Below are positions 1 to 7,359 of a stretch of DNA of 24,235 bases, piece by piece. The stretch covers positions 1 to 24,235 of the IMG/VR virus record IMGVR_UViG_3300025697_000810; one strand, 5' to 3'. The first letter of the stretch is position 1, and every line of letters starts with the position of its first letter. Source of the DNA: a virus. Position numbers and translations under genes: made by a program. A model generated the notes under the pieces. That model did no database searches, was not told where the DNA came from, and worked only from the letters and a program-made list of their open reading frames with translations.

Positions 1-620
1 ACAAAGGTGACATAGTAGTCGACACTCAGTATGAAAACGAAGATCCTTTCAAACCTACTGCTTTTGCTAAATGGAAGAAGATTAATGAAATTAGGCTGCA
101 AATAAACTATTTTGATCAATTCGGAACCTATTGCATTGACTCCCTCACAACATTTGGCCAAGCAGCGATGAACTTTCAACTTAATCTGAAAAATCGAGCT
201 GGTGAAGCACCTATGCATCGCCAAGACTACAATCCACAGAAGGTTCAGATTGAAAATCAAGTGCGGAAACTGATGAACCTACCTTGTGACTTCATCCTAA
301 CCGGTCACCTTAAGAAAAAAGAAGATTTGAAATCTGTAGACAAATCAACTGGGATTCGCTATGTTGAAGTGGAACGCAGACTACATGTAACAGGCCAAGC
401 AGTAATAACTATCCCTCTCTTATTTGACGAACTCTACGTGATTAAAGGAAAGGGAGAAAATCCTCGCCGTGAGATGCTAATTGATTCCCTCGGTGAATAC
501 ATTGCTAGGTCAAGACTGAAGGGAGGTGGGAAGCTAAAGGCAGTCGAAGAGCCAGACATCAAAGCACTGCTTAAGAAAGTAGGTAAAGCATGGGAAGATA
601 AACCGAGATTAAAAAGTTAA
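1..620 (+). CDS. Sak4-like (AAA_24-type) recombination ATPase, 3' part
   Basis: The reading frame is open from the left edge (first full codon at 3), so the ATG at 168 is internal and the true start and Walker A lie outside the window. About 205 residues are visible. YCIDSLT (near 129-149) fits a Walker B strand. It is followed by a helix, LPCDFILTGHL, ITIPLLFDELYVI and YIARSRL, the order found in phage RecA-like nucleotide-binding proteins of the Sak4/AAA_24 type. Proteins of this type are single-strand annealing or recombination ATPases that work with a phage ssDNA-binding protein, and a DUF669-like candidate lies two genes downstream. Family is inferred from motif order and not from an alignment. 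The stop codon is followed directly by a 19-bp AT-rich leader element. Confidence 0.72.
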   Translation, partial: KGDIVVDTQYENEDPFKPTAFAKWKKINEIRLQINYFDQFGTYCIDSLTTFGQAAMNFQLNLKNRAGEAPMHRQDYNPQKVQIENQVRKLMNLPCDFILTGHLKKKEDLKSVDKSTGIRYVEVERRLHVTGQAVITIPLLFDELYVIKGKGENPRREMLIDSLGEYIARSRLKGGGKLKAVEEPDIKALLKKVGKAWEDKPRLKS

Positions 621-639
621 TTAAATTATTTAATCAACT
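621..639 (+). promoter_or_regulatory. AT-rich gene-start leader element, copy 1
   Basis: Reads TTAAATTATTTAATCAACT, 17 nt ahead of the ATG at 657, with GGGAGG between them. It differs at one position from the minus-strand copy at 15580-15598. Mechanism unknown: promoter, translation enhancer or processing site. Confidence 0.6.
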
Positions 640-656
640 AAATGGGAGGCGAGAAG

Positions 657-929
657 ATGAATGATAGTGCTAAAGTAGCACAACCACAAAGAGAACCAGA
701 TGTAAGAAGAGCTATAAGTAATCTAGCAGAATTCTCTGATAGATTATTAAACAGAACACGTGATCTGCTTGATAAACAAAAGTATGTCATGCGACCAGAA
801 CCACCTTTAGAAGATAGAAAAAGTCCTGAATCTGAATGTGCTTTGTCTGGAGAGATCTATGCACAAATAGATGTACTCAGAAATACTTTGGATATTATAG
901 ATACAATGATAGAATGTACAGAATTCTAA
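657..929 (+). CDS. Hypothetical protein, 90 aa
   Basis: The in-frame ATG at 642 overlaps the ribosome binding site GGGAGG (644-649). The ATG at 657 has correct spacing from that site, so it is chosen. The protein begins MNDSAKVAQPQ. It has a predicted helical stretch (about residues 17-40), a Pro-rich acidic linker (RPEPPLEDRKSPE) and a second helix containing IDVLRNTLDIIDTMIE. No known domain, signal peptide or membrane segment is visible. It lies between the recombination ATPase and the DUF669-like protein in the same direction, so a role in DNA metabolism is possible but not shown. Confidence 0.7.
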   Translation: MNDSAKVAQPQREPDVRRAISNLAEFSDRLLNRTRDLLDKQKYVMRPEPPLEDRKSPESECALSGEIYAQIDVLRNTLDIIDTMIECTEF

Positions 930-960
930 CCAACCAACCAACTAACAAGGGAGAACTAAA

Positions 961-1386
961 ATGTCATTAAGTGATTACAGTAGTCTCGAAAACCGAATCA
1001 AAGATGCACCTGAGCCGAAGATCCTTGACGCAGGAACAGAAGTAAAAGGTCGTATTATCATGGTTACCTCAGGCGTTAGTGAGAAAAACGGTGCTAAGTG
1101 GTATACACCTCTATTTGATGTACCATCTGAAACACTCTGTCCTCCATTCAGTGATTTCTTCTGGGAATTAGCAGATGAAGCAAAGATCGACCCGAAGCAG
1201 TTTGCTCAAGCTATTCGATCATTCAAGATGTTTGCTGAAGCCTTCGACATTGACTATTCTCGCCCCTTTTCATGGGTAGATGATCTGCCGGGCAAGGAAG
1301 GATGGATGATAGTGGGTGTGAAGAAAGACAAATCAGGTGAATATCCTGACCAGAACAAGGTGAGTAAGTACATCGCACCTAAATAA
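961..1386 (+). CDS. DUF669-like single-stranded-DNA-binding candidate
   Basis: 141 aa with a well-spaced site AAGGGAG and ATG at 961. The protein has a beta-rich N-terminal half (ILDAGTEVKGRIIMV, KWYTPLFDVPSE), a helical middle (FFWELADEAKIDPKQFAQAIRSF) and a C-terminal strand section (GKEGWMIVGVKKDKS, NKVSKYIAP). This matches the style of DUF669-type phage proteins, which often sit beside Sak4-type ATPases and are thought to bind ssDNA. Here the Sak4-like gene lies two genes upstream. Assignment is from pattern and neighbourhood; a generic phage protein of unknown function is the alternative. A GC-rich hairpin follows the stop codon. Confidence 0.55.
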   Translation: MSLSDYSSLENRIKDAPEPKILDAGTEVKGRIIMVTSGVSEKNGAKWYTPLFDVPSETLCPPFSDFFWELADEAKIDPKQFAQAIRSFKMFAEAFDIDYSRPFSWVDDLPGKEGWMIVGVKKDKSGEYPDQNKVSKYIAPK

Positions 1387-1394
1387 TTTAACCT

Positions 1395-1427
1395 AGGTGA
1401 GTGCAGGTAACCAATCCTGCCTCACTT
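1395..1427 (+). terminator. GC-rich hairpin after the DUF669-like gene
   Basis: GTGAG (1397-1401) pairs with CTCAC (1421-1425), and GCAGG (1403-1407) pairs with CCTGC (1416-1420), with one bulged T and an 8-nt loop. A/T and G/T pairs can extend the base. The downstream sequence is AT-rich but lacks a clean T-run, so it may be an attenuator or a 3'-end protector and not a strong terminator. Confidence 0.5.
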
Positions 1428-1435
1428 AAAGTCAA

Positions 1436-1454
1436 TTAAATAATTTAATAATCT
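1436..1454 (+). promoter_or_regulatory. AT-rich gene-start leader element, copy 2
   Basis: Reads TTAAATAATTTAATAATCT and runs straight into GGAG, 12 nt ahead of the ATG at 1467. The 28 nt at 1431-1458 match the minus-strand sequence at 19202-19175 at 25 positions. Confidence 0.6.
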
Positions 1455-1466
1455 GGAGAAATGACT

Positions 1467-1709
1467 ATGACACCACCCGCAAACAAGCCAAAGTTCAGCT
1501 TTGAAATTTCTGAAGAACAACAATCTAGAGCACTTAAAACCTTCAGAGAATATGGTCAACGAAAGGCTATCATGTCTCCCCTACTCGACGAGGTGATGGA
1601 TCTGATAGACACTCATGGCTACATAGTAATGGCTGTGTTACTAGATAAAAAAGTAGAAAAGAAAACTATCTTACCTTCATTAGCTAAGGTAGAAAGGATG
1701 AATAAATAA
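1467..1709 (+). CDS. Hypothetical protein, 80 aa
   Basis: ATG codons occur at 1461 and 1467. GGAG at 1455-1458 lies only 2 nt from the first and 8 nt from the second, so 1467 is preferred (protein begins MTPPANKPKF). The body is helical: ISEEQQSRALKTFREYGQRK, then SPLLDEVMDLIDTHGY, then a hydrophobic strand IVMAVLL and a basic tail. No catalytic motif is visible. Its stop overlaps the next start by one base (TAATG at 1707-1711), which suggests translational coupling. Function unknown. Confidence 0.65.
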   Translation: MTPPANKPKFSFEISEEQQSRALKTFREYGQRKAIMSPLLDEVMDLIDTHGYIVMAVLLDKKVEKKTILPSLAKVERMNK

Positions 1710-1921
1710 TGTCTACCATCGAAGATCTAAACTACCCTTCAATCACTGACATGTCACAGGATGAAGCAATCGAGGCTCTTCGACAAATCCGTCTTAGTCG
1801 CCGCATACCTACCAGAAAAGTATCTAATAAAAAAGCATCTAAAAAATCCACTAAGAAAATTCCTAAGATAAACTCAAGCCAAGCTAAGAATTTGCTTGAC
1901 TTAATTAAACAGGTTAAATAA
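1709..1921 (+). CDS. Hypothetical Lys-rich protein, 70 aa
   Basis: It starts at the TAATG overlap with the upstream gene, with GAAAGG about 11 nt ahead. The N-terminal half is acidic or neutral (DLNYPSITDMSQDEAIEALRQIRLS). The C-terminal half is strongly basic (RRIPTRKVSNKKASKKSTKK), then a helix ending LLDLIKQVK. The basic tail could bind nucleic acid, but no domain is recognised. A 52-codon ORF follows 4 nt after the stop. Confidence 0.6.
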   Translation: MSTIEDLNYPSITDMSQDEAIEALRQIRLSRRIPTRKVSNKKASKKSTKKIPKINSSQAKNLLDLIKQVK

Positions 1922-1925
1922 TCTA

Positions 1926-2084
1926 ATGCATTACTTATTTTATAGAATAGAAGAATCTAATGGGTTTATAGCATATAGATGCTTAGCTAAAGCTTATTGG
2001 TTAGTTGCATCTTTATATGGAAGATGCTTCTTAAAGGGACGTCAAATAATATTACCTGATATAATATTTAAACAAGTTAAATAA
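1926..2084 (+). CDS. Small hypothetical protein, 52 aa
   Basis: An intact 52-codon frame from ATG 1926 to TAA 2082-2084 fills most of what would otherwise be a 189-nt gap. The protein begins MHYLFYRIEESNGFIAYRCL, continues through an aromatic, slightly hydrophobic middle (YWLVASLYGRCFL), and ends DIIFKQVK. AGG at 1911-1913 is a weak ribosome binding site, and the gene would follow its neighbour by only 4 nt. The last residues (KQVK) repeat those of the preceding protein. It may be a real small gene or a degenerate duplicate; no function can be given. Confidence 0.45.
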   Translation: MHYLFYRIEESNGFIAYRCLAKAYWLVASLYGRCFLKGRQIILPDIIFKQVK

Positions 2085-2110
2085 ATCATTTAACCATCTA
2101 GGAGAAACAG

Positions 2111-3430
2111 ATGACTATCAATGTCGGTAAAGTAGCAATGGTTCCAATCACTTCAATCGAAATAGGTGAACGTGCTAGACAGGAAATGGGTGACTTACAG
2201 GATCTGGAAAACTCTCTAAAGGAATCCGGTCTTATTCAACCTCTTGCCGTGAAACTTCTTGAAAATGGCAAGTATCTCCTTCTAGCTGGTGAACGAAGAT
2301 ACACAGTCCTTCTTACAAATCAAGTGCTTGAAGTCCCTGTTCGAATCTACGAAGGAGAACTATCAGAACTTGAAATGAAGGTGATTGAAAAGTCTGAAAA
2401 CTTCTATCGTAAGGATATGGAATACTATGAATACGACTCTTTAATCAACGAGATCCATACTCTGGAACAACAGATCAAAGGAACAAGTGCACCTGGTCCT
2501 GGACATGGAGGACATAAATTAAAGGACACCGCTGAGATGTTTGGCGTGACTGATGCTTCTGTATCCACTGCTATCAAACGAGCCGAAGCACGAGATGCAT
2601 TCCCTGAGCTATTCGAAAGCTGCAAGACCCAAAAGGATGCAACCAATGTAATCAAGAAGATGTCTGAGTCTATCATCAAAGAGACAATAGCTGAGAAATT
2701 AGATCGAGACAAACAAGGTGGGAGCACTTTAACCAAGCTCGCTAACTGCTATGTCTTAGGTGACTTCTTCGAGGGGATCAAGAAGATACCTGATGGTGTG
2801 ATGCACTTAGTTGAAATAGATCCTCCGTATGCTATTGATCTGAACAATGCTAAAATGAAAAGTGGTGAGTCTATTTATCAACAAGATCAATATAATGAAG
2901 TGCCTTCAGAAGCTTATCGAGAATTTCTATTTAATACATTTAAAGAATCTTATCGTGTGATGGCTGATCATTCGTGGCTGCTTTGCTGGTTTGCACCTCA
3001 GCCATGGTTTGAAGTTATGTTTGATATGATAATAGGTGCAGGTTTTAACACTACTAGAATGGTAGGAATTTGGACTAAGCCTTCAGGTCAATCTAAGCGC
3101 CCTGAAATGCACTTAGCAAATTCTTATGAAATGTTCTTCTATGCTTGGAAGGGTCGTCCTGCACTGAACAAGGCTGGTCGATCTAACAATTTCAACTATG
3201 CACCAGTCCCTCCACAAAACAAGACTCACCCTACTGAACGACCCCTTGATTTGATGAAAGACATTTACAATACCTTTGCATTCCCTGGCTCTAGAGTCTT
3301 AATTCCTTTTCTTGGTTCTGGAGTTGGATTAATAGCAGGCCATGAATTAGGGCTGAGTTCTATTGGATTTGAGCTTGGAAAGGGTTATAGAGATTCCTTT
3401 CTTGTTAAAGTTAATTCAATGGTTAATTAA
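2111..3430 (+). CDS. ParB-like domain / beta-class DNA methyltransferase fusion
   Basis: 439 aa; ATG 2111 follows TAGGAG. Residues ~8-95 form a ParB/Srx-type domain with GLIQPLAVKLL (40-50) and the signature AGERR (59-63). A helix-turn-helix-like stretch follows (~136-160, DTAEMFGVTDASVSTAIKRA). Residues ~205-435 are an amino-methyltransferase: motif IV DPPY (237-240), HPTERP (373-378) and motif I FLGSG (400-404). Motif IV before motif I is the beta-class order, which gives N6-adenine or N4-cytosine methylation, with target recognition probably in 245-370. No restriction enzyme is nearby, so it appears to be an orphan methylase that marks phage DNA. The ParB-like part probably gives DNA binding and need not act in partition. 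The catalytic motifs look intact. Confidence 0.88.
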   Translation: MTINVGKVAMVPITSIEIGERARQEMGDLQDLENSLKESGLIQPLAVKLLENGKYLLLAGERRYTVLLTNQVLEVPVRIYEGELSELEMKVIEKSENFYRKDMEYYEYDSLINEIHTLEQQIKGTSAPGPGHGGHKLKDTAEMFGVTDASVSTAIKRAEARDAFPELFESCKTQKDATNVIKKMSESIIKETIAEKLDRDKQGGSTLTKLANCYVLGDFFEGIKKIPDGVMHLVEIDPPYAIDLNNAKMKSGESIYQQDQYNEVPSEAYREFLFNTFKESYRVMADHSWLLCWFAPQPWFEVMFDMIIGAGFNTTRMVGIWTKPSGQSKRPEMHLANSYEMFFYAWKGRPALNKAGRSNNFNYAPVPPQNKTHPTERPLDLMKDIYNTFAFPGSRVLIPFLGSGVGLIAGHELGLSSIGFELGKGYRDSFLVKVNSMVN

Positions 3431-3445
3431 ATAATTTAAATAACT
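3427..3445 (+). promoter_or_regulatory. AT-rich gene-start leader element, copy 3
   Basis: Reads TTAAATAATTTAAATAACT and continues directly into GGAG, 9 nt ahead of the polymerase ATG at 3455. It overlaps the stop codon of the methyltransferase gene. Confidence 0.6.
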
Positions 3446-3454
3446 GGAGTATAT

Positions 3455-5968
3455 ATGAAAAAGACCTACGTTCCACCTTCCGGACCACTAACCGCAAAAC
3501 TCGCTATCTGCGGCGAACAGCCTGGTTTCCAGGAAGTCCGTGCTAGACCACCCAAGCCATTCATAGGTCCTTCTGGTAAAGGTCTAAATGAATGTCTTAT
3601 GATGTCTAAGATCCCACGCTACGACCTATACCTTACAAACGTAATCAAGGACTTAGATAAACCCTTAGCCGCTTACATAAACATCAACTTCCACAAATCC
3701 TCTTGGACTATATCTAAAGAAGGCTGGCAGTACATTCAAGAACTGAAAGAAGAACTCACCGCACTGAACCTAAACTGTATTGTAGCTACTGGAAATATCC
3801 CTTTGATCGTCTTGTGCTCCCGTGTAGGCATCACCAAGTGGCGCGGTTCTGTCCTTGAATCAACCTTAGTCCCTGGCTTGAAAGTAGTCCCTACCTTCCA
3901 TCCTGCTACCTTCATCCCTCCGAAATTCAACTTCTTAAACAAGCCTCAGATAGTTCAAGACCTTCTAGTAGCAAAGTATGAATCTGACTTCCCTGAAATT
4001 AGACGCAAGGAACGTAAGATAACTATCAAACCATCCTTCGACTTGGCAATTAGATCCCTAAACTATTGCTACGACGTAGGTCTCAAAGGTCAAGCTATCG
4101 ACATTGATATTGAAGTTATCAATGGTGAGCTGGATTGCATCGGCTTTGCCTACTCACCTAACAGCGCAATCTGCATCCCATTCAGAGACCACACTGGAGA
4201 TTACTTCACTGTCGAACAAGAATACGAAATTATGCTTCTCATAGCAAAGATCCTTCAATCTGAGCGAGTAGCAAAACGTGGTGCTTCGTTCATCTTTGAC
4301 ACCCAGTTCATGCTACACAAATATGGTATAGTTCCTCGTGGTGAATTGCACTGCACTCACATCGCACAGAAGATTGCCTTCCCTGATTTCAACGCTGGTC
4401 TTGACTCAGTCTGCCGCATGTGGACTGATGTACCTTATTATAAAGAAGACGGAAAGCAATGGATGAAGATGGGTGCTGGCACTTGGGAAGAGTGGTGGAA
4501 CTACAATGGAATGGACTGTATCATTCCTAATGAAGCACACCCTAAGCAAATTCAAGAATTGAAAAAGCAGAACAATCTAGAAACCTACGACAGACAGCGC
4601 AGACTAATCAAACCTCTCCTTTACATGGCTGAGCGTGGAATTAGAGTAGATGTAGATGGTATGATGAAGTTTAAAATAACTGAACAAGCCAAACTTGATC
4701 CCTTACTCGAGGATCTAAACAAAGAAGCAGGCTACGATCTTAACCCTAACTCACCTCAGCAAATAATGAACTACTTTTACAAAGTACTTAAACTAAAGCC
4801 GTTCAAGAAGAGGAATTCAAAAGGAGAATACAAACCAACTTCAGATGTTGATGCACTGAAGCGAATCTATCGACAAGACAGTAAGGGAAGCAAAGCTGCA
4901 CGGATCATGCTTGACATACGTTCCCTAAGCAAACGCATCTCAACTTATTTAAACATAGCAAAGGTGGATAAAGATGGCAGATATCGTTCAAGCTACAAAC
5001 CTGTTGGTACTGAAACAGGCAGGATCTCTAGTGGTGAAACTATATTCGGGACAGGGGGAAACCAACAGAATTGGCCCCATGACCTCCTTAGATTTTTCCT
5101 GTACGACGAAGGATACATTGGATACTCGTTTGATCTTAGCCAGATTGAGAATAGAATTGTTGCATATGTTGGAGGAGTTATTTCCCAGATCGAAGCCTTC
5201 GAAAACGGAGTCGACCTCCACAGACTCACCGCTGGAATCATCTTAGATAAACCCTATGATGAAATCTCTGGTGAGGATGGATCTTCATCTCTAGGTGATG
5301 GACGACAAAGTGAACGCTTCTGGGGTAAGAAAGGTAATCACTCTATCAACTATGACACTGGCTACAAGACATTCGCACTGAAGAATGAAATGACTGAGAC
5401 TGTAGCTAAGCGAATCATGAATAAGATTCACAAAGGCTACCCACAAATCCATCAAGGCTACCATGTTATTATCCAAAACATGCTACGCAAGGATCGCTAT
5501 GTAACTAATCTCATGGGAAGGCGTCGATTATTCCTAGGTCCAATAGTTACAACACCTACTGTTTCAAAAAGTGCTTGTGATGCAACCTTCCGTGAAGCCT
5601 ATGCTCAACTCGGTCAAAGCTCTTGTGCTGACAAGATCAACGAACATGGAATAGAGCACGTCTATTACAATCAACAGTGGTATAAACCAGTTGAACTTCT
5701 CACCTCAGTCCATGACTCTATATCATTTCAGATCCCTATATCAATCCCACTAATTGAACATGCTAGAATATTACTAAGGATCAAAGCATCCCTTGAGCAA
5801 CCCTTATTCTGGCATGAAAGAGAAATCAAGACACCTTGTGATCTTTGTATAGGTAACAACATGGGTAAGAAGTATATGAAGGAACTGAAGAGTAAAGAAA
5901 TTCCAAGCAATCCTAATATTCTAGCTGATAAGATAAAGGAGTTTTATGAAGATATTACCCAAGCATAA
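3455..5968 (+). CDS. Family A DNA polymerase with N-terminal UDG-like domain
   Basis: 837 aa. Residues ~14-175 resemble the uracil-DNA glycosylase superfamily: GEQPG (20-24), PFIGPSGKGL (35-44), LTN (60-62) and FHPA (148-151). The Cys spacing does not match the Fe-S cluster of family 4 UDGs. Residues ~205-370 are a 3'-5' exonuclease: DIE (218-220), FD (281-282) and YNGMD (350-354). The polymerase core has GTETGR (518-523), motif A D560 in YSFDLSQIENR, motif B R621-x3-K625-x7-Y633, and motif C VHDS (752-755), with Ser where most family members have Glu. There is no 5'-3' exonuclease domain. SPO1-type phage polymerases are known to carry a UDG-like N-terminus. It should be the replicative polymerase; whether the UDG part is active is uncertain. 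Confidence 0.93.
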   Translation: MKKTYVPPSGPLTAKLAICGEQPGFQEVRARPPKPFIGPSGKGLNECLMMSKIPRYDLYLTNVIKDLDKPLAAYININFHKSSWTISKEGWQYIQELKEELTALNLNCIVATGNIPLIVLCSRVGITKWRGSVLESTLVPGLKVVPTFHPATFIPPKFNFLNKPQIVQDLLVAKYESDFPEIRRKERKITIKPSFDLAIRSLNYCYDVGLKGQAIDIDIEVINGELDCIGFAYSPNSAICIPFRDHTGDYFTVEQEYEIMLLIAKILQSERVAKRGASFIFDTQFMLHKYGIVPRGELHCTHIAQKIAFPDFNAGLDSVCRMWTDVPYYKEDGKQWMKMGAGTWEEWWNYNGMDCIIPNEAHPKQIQELKKQNNLETYDRQRRLIKPLLYMAERGIRVDVDGMMKFKITEQAKLDPLLEDLNKEAGYDLNPNSPQQIMNYFYKVLKLKPFKKRNSKGEYKPTSDVDALKRIYRQDSKGSKAARIMLDIRSLSKRISTYLNIAKVDKDGRYRSSYKPVGTETGRISSGETIFGTGGNQQNWPHDLLRFFLYDEGYIGYSFDLSQIENRIVAYVGGVISQIEAFENGVDLHRLTAGIILDKPYDEISGEDGSSSLGDGRQSERFWGKKGNHSINYDTGYKTFALKNEMTETVAKRIMNKIHKGYPQIHQGYHVIIQNMLRKDRYVTNLMGRRRLFLGPIVTTPTVSKSACDATFREAYAQLGQSSCADKINEHGIEHVYYNQQWYKPVELLTSVHDSISFQIPISIPLIEHARILLRIKASLEQPLFWHEREIKTPCDLCIGNNMGKKYMKELKSKEIPSNPNILADKIKEFYEDITQA

Positions 5969-6128
5969 TACTAATACAGGCCCACTCCTCTGTAATGAAA
6001 GTATAGAAATTATTGATATAGGTTGTGGTTGTGGGTATCCTTTAAAATGCTTTAAGATTGATCAATATGTTAGATGTCCAATATGCCATACCTTACGGGA
6101 AAATCCTAACTATAAAGAGAAAGACTAA
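5946..6128 (+). CDS. Small Cys-rich, zinc-ribbon-like protein, 60 aa
   Basis: The start lies inside the last codons of the polymerase (23-nt overlap), with AAAGGAG about 4 nt before the ATG, so the two are probably translated together. The protein has six cysteines: C16, C27, C29, C35, C44 and C47. The CxC and CPIC pairs within IGCGCGYPLKCF and VRCPICHTL suggest a zinc ribbon. Such small proteins often bind nucleic acid or a replication partner, and the position between polymerase and ATPase fits that, but this is inference. The next gene starts 3 nt after the stop. Confidence 0.65.
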   Translation: MKILPKHNTNTGPLLCNESIEIIDIGCGCGYPLKCFKIDQYVRCPICHTLRENPNYKEKD

Positions 6129-6131
6129 CCT

Positions 6132-7334
6132 ATGCCTGATCTCAAGAGAGAACTTCCCTGTTGGCTCGATGCTTTCATGCAATACACTGATAATTCTGAA
6201 CCACCTACACTATTCAGAAAGTGGGTAGGTATCTCATGTATAGCTGCTGCAATGCAGAGAAAGGTTCGCATAGAATGGGGAACTAACCTAGTCTGGTATC
6301 CTAATTTCTACATCGTCTTGGTTGGTCCTTCTGCAACCGGCAAAGGGACTGCAATGGGACCTGGGACTAAGATAATAAACAAGATCCCTGGCATTAAACT
6401 AAGTGCCCAGGCAACTTCACTCCAGGCCTTAATCTCATCACTCAAAGACAATAACCTAACCGACTACGATCCAAAGTCTGGTGATAGCTCATTCCATTCA
6501 TCTATGACAATCTACAGTGAGGAATTTACTGTATTCCTAGGCTATCACAATAATGAACTAATGGCTTCCCTATGCAACTGGTACGACTGTCAAGATGATT
6601 GGACCTATGACACTATCAAGCGGAGTAAGGAAAAGATCCACGGTGTCTGGGTTAATTTAATAGGAGGTACAACACCTGACTTGATCCGTAGTTCCCTACC
6701 CTATGAATCAATAGGTGGTGGATTGACGTCTCGAATCATTTTTGTCTATGAAGAGAAACCTGCTAAGTTAGTAACTATCCCTACTGAAACCGAAGAGGAA
6801 AGACAACTGTTTGATTTCCTTGTTAGAGATCTTGAAAAAATCTCTTTAATAAATGGAAAGTTTAAATGGACTGAAGGGTTTATTAAAGACTGGGATACAT
6901 GGTGTAGGGAAGATCGAGCCAATCCACCCTTTGCTGATAAGAAGTTCGACGGCTATAATGGAAGGCGTCGGGTTCATCTGATGAAGCTAGCAATGATTAT
7001 GAGTGCTAGTTACGGAAGGAATGACTTGACGCTAACTCAGGATGATCTATTAGAAGCATCTACTTTATTAAAGGAAGTCGAACAGAAAATGGCTTTGACT
7101 TTTAAAGGCGTTGGCAAATCAGACATTGCTGATCTGATGTTCAGATCTAATATGTTCTTCAAGACGGCTAAGACTGACGAGATGCCTTATCAGACCTTTG
7201 CAAGGCATTTTGAATCTGATGCGGATAAGCCTACATTGGAAAGGTTACTTGATACTTTGAATTCGATCGGTGCGGCAAGGGTGATTCGAAGACCTGGTGC
7301 AGAATCAATAATTAAAATACTTAGGATTGATTAA
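6132..7334 (+). CDS. DUF3987-type AAA+ ATPase, probable replicative helicase
   Basis: 400 aa. The N-terminus (LPCWLDAFMQYTDNSEPPTLFR, WVGISCIAAAMQRKV, YPNFYIVLVG) is typical of DUF3987 proteins. The P-loop is GPSATGKGT (65-73), with a Walker B-like strand TIYSEEF (126-132) and a possible arginine-finger segment GGGLTSRIIFVYEE. The C-terminal ~80 residues are helical and end in a winged-helix-like section. Members of this family sit in phage and plasmid replication modules and are often taken as helicase or primase-helicase ATPases. No zinc-finger or TOPRIM primase motif is visible, so a primase must be elsewhere or absent. The gene ends the + module, 14 nt from the converging ejection gene. 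Confidence 0.75.
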   Translation: MPDLKRELPCWLDAFMQYTDNSEPPTLFRKWVGISCIAAAMQRKVRIEWGTNLVWYPNFYIVLVGPSATGKGTAMGPGTKIINKIPGIKLSAQATSLQALISSLKDNNLTDYDPKSGDSSFHSSMTIYSEEFTVFLGYHNNELMASLCNWYDCQDDWTYDTIKRSKEKIHGVWVNLIGGTTPDLIRSSLPYESIGGGLTSRIIFVYEEKPAKLVTIPTETEEERQLFDFLVRDLEKISLINGKFKWTEGFIKDWDTWCREDRANPPFADKKFDGYNGRRRVHLMKLAMIMSASYGRNDLTLTQDDLLEASTLLKEVEQKMALTFKGVGKSDIADLMFRSNMFFKTAKTDEMPYQTFARHFESDADKPTLERLLDTLNSIGAARVIRRPGAESIIKILRID

Positions 7335-7359
7335 GATAATTAATTAATTTAATCATCTT
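7333..7359. terminator. AT-only hairpin between converging modules
   Basis: AAGAT (7333-7337) pairs with ATCTT (7355-7359), and ATTAA (7339-7343) pairs with TTAAT (7349-7353), with one A/C mismatch and a 5-nt loop. The hairpin contains both stop codons. It could end transcription from both sides, but with no GC pairs apart from two G-C pairs near the base it is weak. It may instead be part of the AT-rich element family. Confidence 0.35.

Noticed and set aside
168-170. ATG at 168 as the start of the first gene
   Set aside because: The frame is open upstream to the window edge and encodes the Walker B region, so this Met is internal.
929-946. CCAA tandem microrepeat before the DUF669-like gene
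   Set aside because: Only about three units in a short spacer; not enough to claim function. It could be a leader with low structure.
4974-5246. Plus-strand frame of 90 codons inside the polymerase gene
   Set aside because: It overlaps the polymerase active-site region, which is clearly coding in the main frame.
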